In this document: positions 35,601-46,481 of the stretch, piece after piece | How positions within the stretch are numbered: the first letter of the stretch is position 1 | Layout of the letters: each line of letters begins with the position of its first letter | DNA from: Akebia trifoliata | Lineage: Eukaryota; Streptophyta; Magnoliopsida; Ranunculales; Lardizabalaceae | Assembly: GCA_017979445.1 (NCBI GenBank) | Contig: CM030706.1 | Location: forward strand, 6,365,595-6,429,594 | Length of the DNA stretch: 64,000 bases | Direction: 5' to 3' | Translations under genes and position numbers: made by a program | The notes under the pieces: generated by a model | What the model saw: only the letters and a program-made list of their open reading frames with translations | The model's database searches: none | Told to the model about the DNA's origin: nothing

Positions 35601-36479
35601 GTACCACTATCTTAATGCTTGTTTCAACCCATATATTGATTTTTTCAACTTGTAGAAAAGATATTTTCTTTTATCAACGTTAAAATCATTAGATTGTGCC
35701 ATATAAATCTCCTCATCTAGTTTACTATTCAAGAAAAATAGTTTTTACATCCATCTGGTATAAATATAAATCATAATGCGTCTCTATAGTCAAAATAATC
35801 CTCAGTTAATCTTTAAAAAAAAATTGGGAAATAAGTCTTACTAAAATCAATACCTGACCTTTGCTTGAAACCCTTCACCACAAGCCTTGCTTTAAACCTC
35901 TCAACCTTACATTTTAAATCTTATTTAGTTTTGAAAACCCATTTGCATTCTATTATCTTACGACCTTCTGGAAGCGTCGTTAATTCCTAAATTTCATTTT
36001 TTTCTATAGATCTAAATTCTTTTTTCATTGCTTCCTGCTAGAATTGAGATTCATTTGAGTCTATCACTTCTTTGAATGTAGAAGGATCATTTACATCACC
36101 TTTGAAAATATCTCATTCCTGAAAGTACACCTCATAATCATCCATGATAGCCGGTCTGCATTCTTGGGTAGATCTTCTAATGGGAATGATTGGTTGTGGA
36201 ACTGGGACCACCACCACTTGAGGATTAGTTTCTGGTTGGATTATTGCATTTTCTTCTACAACGACTATATGGACATGTGAAGCCACCAAATGAGGTAAAG
36301 GTTGCGGAATAAAATATATTGATGGATCACTACATTTCTCTTCAAATATAATTTTTTTTCGCTTTTCACTCCCACTGTTTTGATCATATACAATCCAGTA
36401 TTTATATAAAATTTGTATATGTGAAATGGCCACAAAATAATTTTAATAATGAAAATAATAATAATAATTCTAACAATCA

Positions 36480-36974
36480 CCTCCCAAGATACATCGACCT
36501 ATCCTTCAACAACCAGCACTATTGTATGATGGATCTACAAACAATTGATGATTTGTACTCCAAAAGTATTCGGAAAGTATACACAATTCAAAACATTGAT
36601 CATAATAGAAAAATCAATTGATGAAATCAATTGAATAGAAAAACCCCCAGATAAGAAATTGTTTTTAGAGAAAAATATAATGAAGATTGGATCTTTGATT
36701 TTTTTTCCTATCTAGTTTTTTAGAAGAAACCTTATCTTTATAGCCTTTTAGAGATCAATAGATAGATAATGATCCCCATTATTGTCTCTTGTGTTGAACA
36801 GTTACACGATAAAGAATAAAGACTGAGACGTTGGAAGGTTACAAACTAAAGAATAAAAGCTGAGTCTTTAAGGTAATAAAATAAATATAAAAAAAATCTT
36901 ATTAAAAAAACTTTTCAAAGTTCATTGACTTTGACATTTTTTGTTTCATCCACTTCCAAGTTATAGCTAACAAT
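36480..36974 (-). repeat. LTR of a second copia element
   Basis: On the minus strand a purine tract ATGTGGGGGAT is followed by TGTTAGCTATAACTTGG, the usual copia 3' LTR junction. A TATA-like GGCTATAAAGATAAGG lies inside. The LTR runs into the first copia element at 36475 and may continue at 33231-32961, where the minus strand ends TTTCTAACA. That would make the first element a nested insertion. Confidence 0.55.
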
Positions 36975-37540
36975 CCCCCACATGAATGTAAATGGAATAA
37001 AACAAAAAGAATTGGAGTAAACGAAAAGATTATGCATGGGTAGAGGTGTATTTCGACTTGAACCTCTACTTAGTGAAAATTCATCGAATGTATTAGTTGT
37101 TGAGTAGAATGTTTCCTTGAACTGTTCAACCTTATATATACAATGAAACAATGATTTTCACACATAACTTTTACAACCATCATTGAGTTCTCAAAGTAAT
37201 GCTTGTTTCAACCATGAGCATTCTCAGGTATTTATGAGTGCTTTAAAGAATATGCCACAATTCTTATGGGAAGCGGCCCCACTTCCAAACACACATAGGT
37301 GTTTCTATCAAGAATGCCTTGCATCTCAACATCCCACTGGAATACCAGTTAGAGAAAACATTAAGAGTCAATGACTCAACCCTCATAGAATGATATCATA
37401 GGGATGGGTGAAAATCTACTTTGTAGTACCCTCAACAATCACAAAACAACTTGTTTTTTGCATTGAACCTAGATCTTGGGATCACCAGTCACATAGGTTA
37501 GGTTATCGTTGTAAGTGATTCAAATATCAATTAGTTGGCT

Positions 37541-38303
37541 TTAAGCCCGCCCCCTCGATGTACTATAGATTAGCTCTCTTGCAAGTCCTTTAGTTAATGG
37601 ATCAGCTAAGTTTTTTATAAACTTAACATAACCCATAGCTATGATTCCATCTCTTATCAATTGTCGTACAATATTATGTCTTCGACGAATATGTTTAGAC
37701 TTTCCATTATAGGAATTATTTTGGGCCCTAAGTATAGCTAATTGGCTTTCACAATGAATAAACACAGCATGTATTGGTTTTGACAATAATGGTACATCCA
37801 TTAAAAAATTCGTAACCATTTTGCTTCTTCACCAACTTTGTCTAAAACTATAAATTCTGATTCTATAGTGGGTTGAGCTATACAAGTTTGCTTGGTAGAT
37901 TTCCAAGATACTACACCTCTTCCAAAAATAAAAACACAACCACTTGTGGACTTAGATTCAGATCTGATATCCAGTTAGCATTACTATATCTTTCAAGTAC
38001 AACGGGGTATCTTTCAAAATGAAGTCTATAATTAAAGGAGTACTTTAAGTATCGCAACACTCTTTTCAAGGCATCCCAATGTTCTTTTCTAGGATTACTA
38101 GTGTATCTACGTAGCCTACTGACTACATAGGCTATGTCAGGCCTAGTACAATTCATGAGGTACATCAAACTACCTATCACTTTAGAATACTCTACTTGAT
38201 GTACACTAATCCCAGTATTCTTTTTAAGATTACTATTAGGATTAAAAGGTCTCCTAATTGGATCACAACTTGAAGGGCCAAGATCCATATACTCATAAAA
38301 CAA
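37541..38303 (-). pseudogene. Second copia remnant: RT end and RNase H
   Basis: The minus strand reads EYSKVIGSLMYLMNCTRPDI, HWDALKRVLRYLKYS and [11 protein letters not shown], then after a gap [30 protein letters not shown] and NLADPLTKGL, the classic copia RNase H end. A central piece is missing or frameshifted between 37911 and 37819. Upstream pol is absent beyond 38303. It is inactive, in the same orientation as the first element. Confidence 0.8.
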
Positions 38304-39835
38304 CTCATAAATTCACAAATCAACACAGTCATTGGATAAAAAGAAGATGGACGGCATAGATCTCATCGAAAGACTAATAAACTCATGTGCTTAGAATTTC
38401 AATTGAAAGTATGAGTAATTGCAAAAACCTCATTGAAATCATCCAACTCAAAAAATCCAGGAAATCTACTTCTTCTATGTTTTCCATTGACAATGCCCTA
38501 ACCCTCTCCATCAGAAATTTCTTCAAATCCGACATCGTTTCCATCTTCACTGTTATTTTTTTTTCCCATCTCATAAGACGACGTTGGGGTTTAAAGACAC
38601 ATAAATTAATTCAAATTGGGTCGATGTTGATGCCTTAACCCTCTCCATCTCCATTGTTCTCTTCTCCCATCTTAGACAACGACACCAAACTTGAAGAACT
38701 CGATTTTTTATTCAGACGAATATGTATTTTTCATAGTTTACTTCAAATAGTGGATTTTTTTATAATAAAAAAATATTTTTGAAATCATGTTTCTGCTATA
38801 ATTCTCACTGTGTTGTTCTTTTCCATATGTAGTTTACAAATGATGCTAAGGTTGGGGTGTTGTTTCATAATAAGTTTAATTTCTTACTTATTTTTGAAAA
38901 TTCAATGATACCTATTGGATTATCCTAAGTGAACCTTACTACCCATATCGAGTTTTATGTGAAACAAGTTACAATGAATGAAAGAACAGTTGAGTTTTAG
39001 ATTTTCTTCAAGTACACACCCATTTGGGGTTCTGTAATTTGTTAAAAGGTAAGATAAAGAATGAAATATGTTCTGGGTTTTAACGAAATCTTTTTTTTTT
39101 CTTGAATTTTTTGTGAGGTCTTTACAAAGTTCTTAGTTCGATTTTAGGTTTCAAAGTCTTTTTTCAATTTTATTTTCCAGCTCCTCTTATTCAATTTTAT
39201 CTTAAGTTAGTTTTGATTTTATTTTTATTTAGTTCTTCTATCGATTTGTGTCTAAAGGGTGGGGAATGCGGTACTTTATCTTCAGGAATCTTAGTTATTT
39301 AGCAATCAATTTCAAGCACTCAAATTCAAGATTTAAACTCATGTTAGTGTACCAATATTTGGATTTCCAATAGAAATATGGACCACTCAAAGAAGAACCC
39401 TTCCAATTTCCTTTTTAAGGAAAATAAAATAAAGAGTGACCCTGATTGGGTTTTAGAAAAACAAAGTTCGAATTTTATTTTTTTACTTTAAGAACCGATC
39501 ATTATTACTTCAACCTTTTAATTCTCATGAATAACTACCACATCAAACAAAAATGAAAATAAAGAGTCTTAAATTATGTGGTTCTTATTCTTTTTTATTT
39601 TTACGTAATTACGCACGGTATTCTGTTATGTGTAAAGTTACACGTCATTAATTTTGATACTCATTTGTTAATTTGTTTTAGATAATTGTTCATACGATTA
39701 ACGTTGACAAGTGTAGGAGTATACCTATTAATGAAAATCTGAGATCATCTTCAACCATCCAAATAGATAGTAGAGAACATGTTGATTGCCTTAGTCCTAA
39801 TAAAGATGTTTGAAAGTTAAGTACATCATATGTTG
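38304..39835. other. Intergenic, nothing recognised
   Basis: Mixed AT-rich sequence. Short frames near 38383-38640 on both strands have no family character. Confidence 0.4.
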
Positions 39836-39839
39836 GGAT

Positions 39840-41220
39840 GTTTTTTTATTCAATTGAGGGAGTAAAAAAATACTATGAAGATTACGGACGTCAGGAAGGG
39901 TTTTGCATTCGTGTACGAAGTAGTTCAAGGACAATACGAGATTCAAATGAGGTGACTGAGATTAACATATGTTTTCATATATGAAGGTAAAAATACATCG
40001 AAGGCAAAAGAAGATGCGATGACAAATGAGAATGAAAGGGGGAAGAAGAGAGTTACAAGAAGTTGTTCCACTTTTAAATGTGGATGTGAAACATACATGC
40101 GCATTGTATTCAACCAATATGCAGTAAAATGGAAAGTGTCGCTTTTCAACGATGATCATAATCACAAGGTTGTCATTCCATTGAGGAGAATGAAAATGAA
40201 GTTGAATCGAAATATGCCGAGCGTAGATAAAGATTTAGCAAAAACATTTTGTAAAGAAAACCTTCAAATTAATAAAGTTCCATCAATTCTTCGTGAAGAT
40301 ACAACCACCTTCGAAATGTTAGGCGTAAGGAGTTGGAAATAGGTGATGCACAATGTGTACTCGAGTATTTCATTGAAAAATAAAATGAAAATCTACAATT
40401 TTTTATGGCATACAATGCGATGATGACGGGAGAGCAATTAATTTTTTTTGGGTGGATATGAGGTCAAGATTGTCGTATGAATATTTTGATGATGTGTTGA
40501 CATTTAACACAACTTATAGGACAAATAAGTACGAAATGTCGTTCGCCCCATTTATTGAAATAAACCATCATTTTTAGGCTATCCAATTTGGATGCGCTCT
40601 TTTAGGAAATAAGATAGAGACTACTTTTGTATGGTTGTTTGAGATTTGACTTAAAGCTATGAGAGGACGATATCCAAGTTCAATAATCACAGATCAAGAT
40701 TTGGTAACGAGAAATGCAATTGTCAAAGTTTTTCCTAACACCCGTCATCGTCTATACATTTGGCACATTAGGAAGAAGTTTGCGGAGAAGTTGTCTCATA
40801 AATACTTTGAAACTTCTACTTTTAGAAGTAAGATAGAAAAATGTATTTGGTTGACATACATTGGAGAAGAGTTCGAAAAACAATGGCAAAACGTGATTTC
40901 AAAAAAATGGATTAAAAGGAAATGAATGGCTTCAACACATGTTTGAAATACGAAAATCTTGAGTACTTACGTATAATCAAATAATTTTTTTTGTTAGTAT
41001 GAATACCACTAGGCATAGCCAAAACATCAATGCATTTTTTGATGAATTCATTAATTCGACAACAAATCTCAGAGAATTTGTTTTGAAGTATGAGGAAGCA
41101 TTAAAGGATATTGTAAAAAAAAATAGTGATCAAGATTATGAGACAAAACACAAATTTCGATGTGTCAATGATAACAACTTACTTTTAAAACATGCAACAA
41201 AAGTTTATACGAAAAACTAA
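39840..41220 (+). pseudogene. FAR1/MULE transposase remnant
   Basis: A first stretch KKYYEDYGRQEGFCIRVR (near 39865) fits the FAR1 DNA-binding domain; CSTFKCGCETYMRI with DDHNHKV (40070-40170) fits its zinc motif. Then FDDVLTFNTTYRTNKYEM (near 40480) and RYPSSIITDQDLVTRN with FPNTRHRLYIWHI (near 40670-40770) fit the MULE transposase core (D..TY..N and TDQD). Stops at 40340, 40578 and 40649 and frame changes break it. No terminal inverted repeats were located. It could be a dead Mutator-like element or a decayed FAR1-related gene. Confidence 0.75.
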
Positions 41221-41400
41221 GGGGATGGCTGTGAGGAATACTTAGTGGATGGCTGTGTAGCTAGTAATGAGGAAGGCTAAGTGAAAGGCTGAGTGAAAGG
41301 CTGTGTAAAAGGTTGAGGGGAAGGTTGATTGGATGGCAGTGAAGAAGACTAGGTGGAAGGCTGAGTAGATGCATAAATGGAAGGATGAGGGGCAATAATA
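41221..41400. repeat. Degenerate short tandem repeat, AAGGCTGAGTG units
   Basis: Around ten imperfect units of about 12 to 20 bp (GGATGGCTGTG, AAGGCTGAGTG, AAGGTTGAGGG) directly follow the transposase remnant. It could be a low-complexity C-terminus gone to decay. Confidence 0.6.
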
Positions 41401-42349
41401 ACAATCTAAATAATTTAAGAAATTAGTATGTAACAAGAAAAAGTTGGGGTGCCAACAACTCTCTCATATTATATTTGAATAAGTTAAGAACTTAAAATGA
41501 TAGATTTAGATGGCTATGAGTTTATGGTATGACTTTCATGCCAATGATTTTATTCCTTTCCAACTTTACGTGTTTGGCACACTATGAGTCTATGGTATGA
41601 ACAAAAGTCTACTTTAAAATGGTATATATGAAGTTTACTTTAAAAGTCATTCTTTTTTTCTTTTTTTTTTTTCTTTTTTTTGATTGAAGTCATTCGGGTT
41701 ACCTTCACAATTTTGTTATGACGTTATTGAGGATTCAATATTTCTGTGGTGCAGGGGGATACACTATGTTTGTCTTGACATTAAGAGGCTAATAGACGAA
41801 TACATTGTGGAATATGGGGGAGTTGCTTGCACGAAATAGATCAAGACTAATTATTTTGATTTGATGTTTTTTAATCAACTTCATTTCATTACTAGTTAGG
41901 TTATTTTCCATTGTTGGTTGAATTGAAAAAACAACTTATAAGGAATTTTTTAAGCATCTTGTATATGAGATTTTTTATGCAATATCACCCACGTCGATAG
42001 AAAATGTATAGAAGAGTCTACTTATGGATTTTTTTTCTCTCCCAATAAGGCTCTGTTTAGTTTCTAGTATTTAATATTCAAGAAAATGCTTTTGGCCTTA
42101 AATAAATGTCAAGTAACAACAAAATATTTTTTTTAAAATGTTGTGAATCCAACAAGAACGAAAACTCTTTGTTTTGTATAAGTTTTTTTATTTGTGATCC
42201 ATAGGCCTTCCTTCAAAAGACACCAAAAGACATATGGACACTCAAATTTGGACAAGCCCGTCATGCAAAGTGCCCTAAAATCTACAAAAATTGGAATAAG
42301 TCTTAAAGCCCAAACCTTAAAAAAATTAATTTTTTTCTTTTTTTTCAAA

Positions 42350-43345
42350 TAAATGACTTATGGCCCTTTCCTACATGGCTCATGGGTCAATGACCTACCT
42401 CACCCCTCCTCTACACCTTCTCAACCCAATTCTAGTCAAATTCAACTCAACATATCACTATGCATACTCAACCCACTACTTAAATCCATTGGACTTAAAA
42501 CCCAACATCATACCTATTCAACCCACTATCAAACCATTTTCCTAAGCCCAACTATTCAACCCAAGCCTAAAGATTACAACCAATTATCTAATATCATCAA
42601 AGTGGGACATGTCATTTTCAACCCACCCCCCTCATTCAACTACCTATTACCATCACCTTTCTCTAAAAAAATCACCTACCCATATCTTAACCCACATTTT
42701 CTCTAATCTACCATCATCATTCTCTTCATACCCATCCTCACAAGCCATCCTCATACCCCTTCAATTCATCTAACACACCATCTCAACACTTTTGGACACA
42801 TGTCACTACATTCTCTATCCTCCAAAAAAAAATCAACAACTCTCTTATACATTCAATTCTTTTAACCAAAACCCACTCCATTCAACTCATCTAATACTCA
42901 ATCAACAAATCACTCTCTTTCACTCTCATTCTTCTAACAAAAAAATCACTTATTTCAACTCACCTAACACTCAACCCAAATAGGTTGTAAGATCCAATCC
43001 ATTTGGATCACAAACAACTCATTTACACTCCATTTCACAAATACCTTTCCACCACCCTTAATTTACACACACCCCTTCTCACAAATCTCATACCATTTTA
43101 CCCCCTTCTCACCTTCTCATCATATTTTATCCCTAAAAGGTACTTAAAAAATCTTATAAAACCCCACTCACTCTTAACACAATCACTCACAAGACTTGAT
43201 TTAAAAAATCACTCTCTTAACTCTCAACTCACTTTCAAATCAAACAACACTCTCAAGTCAAACATCACTTTCACTCAACTCATTCTTAAGTCAAGCATCA
43301 CCTTTTCTCAAATCCTACATATTGAAGATTGAGAAAAAAAATCTC
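42350..43345. other. G-poor strand-asymmetric block
   Basis: About 1 kb in which the plus strand is made almost only of A, C and T (CAACCCACT, ACTCAACTCAT and similar). Because G is rare, chance open frames appear in several phases (for example 42353-42706 and 43003-43332). Their products are H/S/T/P/L-rich with no family character, so I do not call a gene. Possibly LTR or leader sequence of a retroelement. Confidence 0.55.
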
Positions 43346-43499
43346 ATCACTTGAAGACCTAAAAAAAAGTCAAAGAGAAAGAAGAACAAGGTAGGATATG
43401 TACTAAAAAGTAAGAAATAATCTTCCTCCCCCTTCTCTCCCCTCCAATTTCCTCTCTTTTACTTTTGCCCTTCTCCATACACTTATACACACACCACAA

Positions 43500-43850
43500 A
43501 AAGTTTGAGGCTAAGGTCTTGGGCCCTTGACTAAAAAGTCTACACTTTTAAAATTGACAAAGGTTTGAATCATAGAAAGGTCTCTTCCTCAATAAGGAGG
43601 CTCTCAAAAATTTAAACTAAAATCAAAGTCCCTCGCATTCGAAGGCACAAATCAGATCTTTCTGACTTTTCATTTTTATATTCAAATCAACTGAATCCAA
43701 GGTTACCACCAAAGGTGGGAGGAATAGGGTGTTTAACACCTTCCCTACTCCCTAATATGGAGCCCCTTACCTAGATTTAGGGTGAACCAATGGACTTCAT
43801 CCCTACGAGAATCACAGATTATTCAAAAGAATATTTTTGAATTTAGTTGG
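43500..43850 (+). other. Possible LTR-type segment
   Basis: AATAGGGTGTTTAACACCTT with CCCTACTCC recalls the end of some plant Ty3/gypsy (Tat/Ogre-like) LTRs as I remember them. No partner LTR, primer site or coding sequence was found in the window. Confidence 0.3.
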
Positions 43851-44845
43851 TTTGCTTGTATTTTTTTTTTTTTTTTTTGTTTTTGCATTGATATTATGTT
43901 AAACATAATCAATATATTGTTTTGTGATAATAAGGGAGCAATTTCAATATAACTTACTCTAAAAATGAAGAACCTAGAATTACTCAAACAACCATTGTTT
44001 TATTGAAAATGAAAATCCATCATATTGTGAAGAACAAAGATCGTCTAAATCAACCTCAATGATCACTCTTAATTTCTTTGACAGGTACAGTCATAAGTAC
44101 TTGCTTCTTCTTTTAAGACATGAAGCCTCATCCTTCTTAGGTTTCATAACATCATTAAGTCATTGAAAATCATCACATTTTTTACAGTTCAAAAATTTCT
44201 ACCCAATGCTTTGAATCTCCACATGCAAAACGTTGAACTTACGTTATTGAAAGAAATTAAATTAAATTCTATTTAGAAAGTTAAATGAAATTTTAATCAG
44301 TAACCCCTTTGTAATTATATTTACTAGTGTCCCCCCCTCCCCTCATCCTCCTCGTCCACCTCTCTACCCATTGTATTAAAGTCGTGACTAAACGTGATCA
44401 CTCAAAAATGAGATTGTTAATGGTTGAGCTTTCCAACCGAGATGGTGAACTCTTTTCTCGATATCAAACGCATTGAAATTCCAAAATGCTTTGAATGATT
44501 GTTAATGATGGAGCTCCAAAAGACGATAAAACCCTAGTTCACCATTTGTCTTCATCCTCTTAGAGAAGAAGATGAACTTACGGTAGTTTTTGATCCAATG
44601 GCTTAGATTGATTTAATCTAATTGCAGAGATAATTTAACTTTCTTTAGAGAGAAAGTATAATGAATGGCATTTTTATAAAAAAACAGAGGAATGTTTTCG
44701 ATATTCAAAACTGATGACGTCATCAAAATAAACATCAGTAACTGTCAATAAAAGTCAGGGGTAGACCATGTCTTGCAGGGAGGGGGGCTTGACCCCTAAT
44801 TTCTACTATTTTGCAGGGGGTCTTATTAAAATACCCTTATATTTA
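43851..44845. other. Intergenic, no gene seen
   Basis: AT-rich sequence with a T run near 43861 and a C run near 44331. No recognised feature. Confidence 0.4.
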
Positions 44846-45020
44846 GAATAATGCTGAGGTGACCTCAAGATTGCACCTCATAATGTCGATCCTGACTGAA
44901 AGTGTGTGAGAACCATAAATGTTTTTCTTCGAAATACGATTCCAAAAGCATCTATGATTCCTACACACTTTCACACCGGGATGTACGACATGAGGTACAA
45001 TCTTGAGGTCACTCCAACAC
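44846..45020. mobile_element. Foldback element, GTGACCTCAAGATTG termini
   Basis: Left GAGGTGACCTCAAGATTGCA faces TACAATCTTGAGGTCACTCC. Inner arms GAGAACCATAAATG and GCATCTATGATTCC belong to the ATCATAGAT core. A sister copy with the same termini is at 55390-55580. No target duplication was defined. Confidence 0.6.
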
Positions 45021-45628
45021 AACTCCTATCTTTACCATTATAATGAGAGAAAATAGAGTAGAACTGGTTCCACACCAAAATTTGAATAGCCATAAATACC
45101 TCAGATTTTTATATTTAAATTCAACGCACTCCCCCTCCACTCTAAGGTTCCATGCACATGCCACATTAGGAGAGTAGAGGGCGAGTCAGGTTATCATTAT
45201 TCTTAAATTTGATATAAAATTATTTTGGTAAAAAACCAAGAATATTACAACCTACCACAGAATAATAATAGTGCTTAGTTTTCAAAATTACTAGTGTCAT
45301 TTCCTTTTTATGGATGTGCGTTTTGCACATGCCACCTTCTAGCTTATATAATGCTAAACATCTAATTATATCTAAAATCATCTTAAAACAATTCTATTCT
45401 ACTTTTTAGTGACAGATATCAAGGGTTCATGATTTTTTTAAACACAGATTTCTGTTGTTATTATGCAAATGATTTGTGATGTACTAAGCAAGACCTAAAA
45501 GACAGAATGAGAATGCATTTCCGAAAAAATTATATAAAAGACATGGTTTTAAAGATTGCCAATATCCAATGCTTGCATTAGATAATATCATCTTTCATAT
45601 AGACATATAAGAGAAAACAATCAAAATA

Positions 45629-46009
45629 GGGAAATGTTCAGCACCCTAAGTTTTACCACACATTTTAACAAACGTTTTTTGTCCTACATGGGTTATAAGT
45701 TTTGGAATGGGCTGATTTTTGGTGAGGATGATCTCTATGATTAGAAGATCATCCTCCCCAAAAATCAGCCCATTCCGAAATGTTTAGCCCCATGTTTACA
45801 CGTTGAAAAATCGTGGACCGTCCATTTTTTGTAAATCATTTTTGATGGGGTTAGAAGTTTTGGAATGGGCTGATTTTTGGTGAGGATGATCTCCTCACCA
45901 TAGAGATCATCCTCACCAAAAATCAGTTCATTCCAAAACTTCTAACCCATGTAAGACAAAACACGTTTGTTAAAGTGTGTGGTAAAACTTAGGGTGCTGA
46001 ACGGGACCC
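45629..46009. mobile_element. Double-hairpin MITE, type B, with 9-bp target duplication
   Basis: Ends GGGAAATGTTCAGCACCCTA and TAGGGTGCTGAACGGGACCC form terminal inverted repeats. It is flanked by a perfect ATCAAAATA at 45620-45628 and 46010-46018. A 9-bp duplication with G-rich termini is the hallmark of Mutator-like elements. Two long hairpins with the shared core make up most of the interior. It is nearly identical to 21968-22348 and so probably recently active. It lies just downstream of GatA. Confidence 0.88.
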
Positions 46010-46481
46010 ATCAAAATAATCATCTAATATCAACGTGACGTTGAAATTTATTCAAGCCAGAAATATATCACTCACAATTATTTAAGTTCAAGGATTCACA
46101 ACTAGATAATTGTTTCACGTTCAAGGTCTCATAACTAGTGAAGGTGAAAATGGAGAACATGAGGATCAATGAAGCCAGACTGTCAAAGAATGGAGGAAGC
46201 TTTAAGCTAAACATGTTCTGACCAAAATAAAAATAAATATTTCCTTTGGAACTTTCTACAGACCAGAAACTAGGTGTGGACCTGGCAATTCAAAGCCCAG
46301 AAACCAAAAACAAAAAAAAGACCCGACTTTGGGCTCAGCTGCGGCTCTAAAGCTGATTTTGATTCTGTTCGACTCAATCTCAAAAGTTTTGAACCATTAG
46401 TGATTATAATTAGAACAAGTTCCATTGCCTACAAAATCTGGTTCAACTTTCATTCACCTACAAATGAAGCTCAATGGAATG

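Larger units (their letters stand above)
33232..36475 (-). mobile_element. Ty1/copia retrotransposon, internally deleted
   Basis: Read on the minus strand. At the right end are only the first 88 bp or so of an LTR (36475-36388, starting TGTTAGAATTATTATTATT). These run straight into mid-pol sequence (GSEKRKKIIFEE near 36370). Then comes reverse transcriptase (35600-35238, with YIDDILLA), RNase H (35045-34925 and 34593-34363), a purine tract AAGTGGAAGAT, and a full LTR at 33754-33232. The outer ends match TGTT...AACA. Flanking 5-mers are ATCAT (33227-33231) and ATCAC (36476-36480), 4 of 5 identical. Gag, protease, most of integrase and most of the 5' LTR are gone, and frames are broken, so it is inactive. 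Confidence 0.8.

Noticed and set aside
41690..41830. Possible gene fragment with RLIDEYIVEYGG reading
   Set aside because: Too short, with no family recognised and no splice partners.
42353..43332. Several 60- to 117-codon frames rich in H, S, T, P and L
   Set aside because: They overlap in different phases of a G-poor block and are open because stop codons need G or are rare by composition. No domain, signal or start context.
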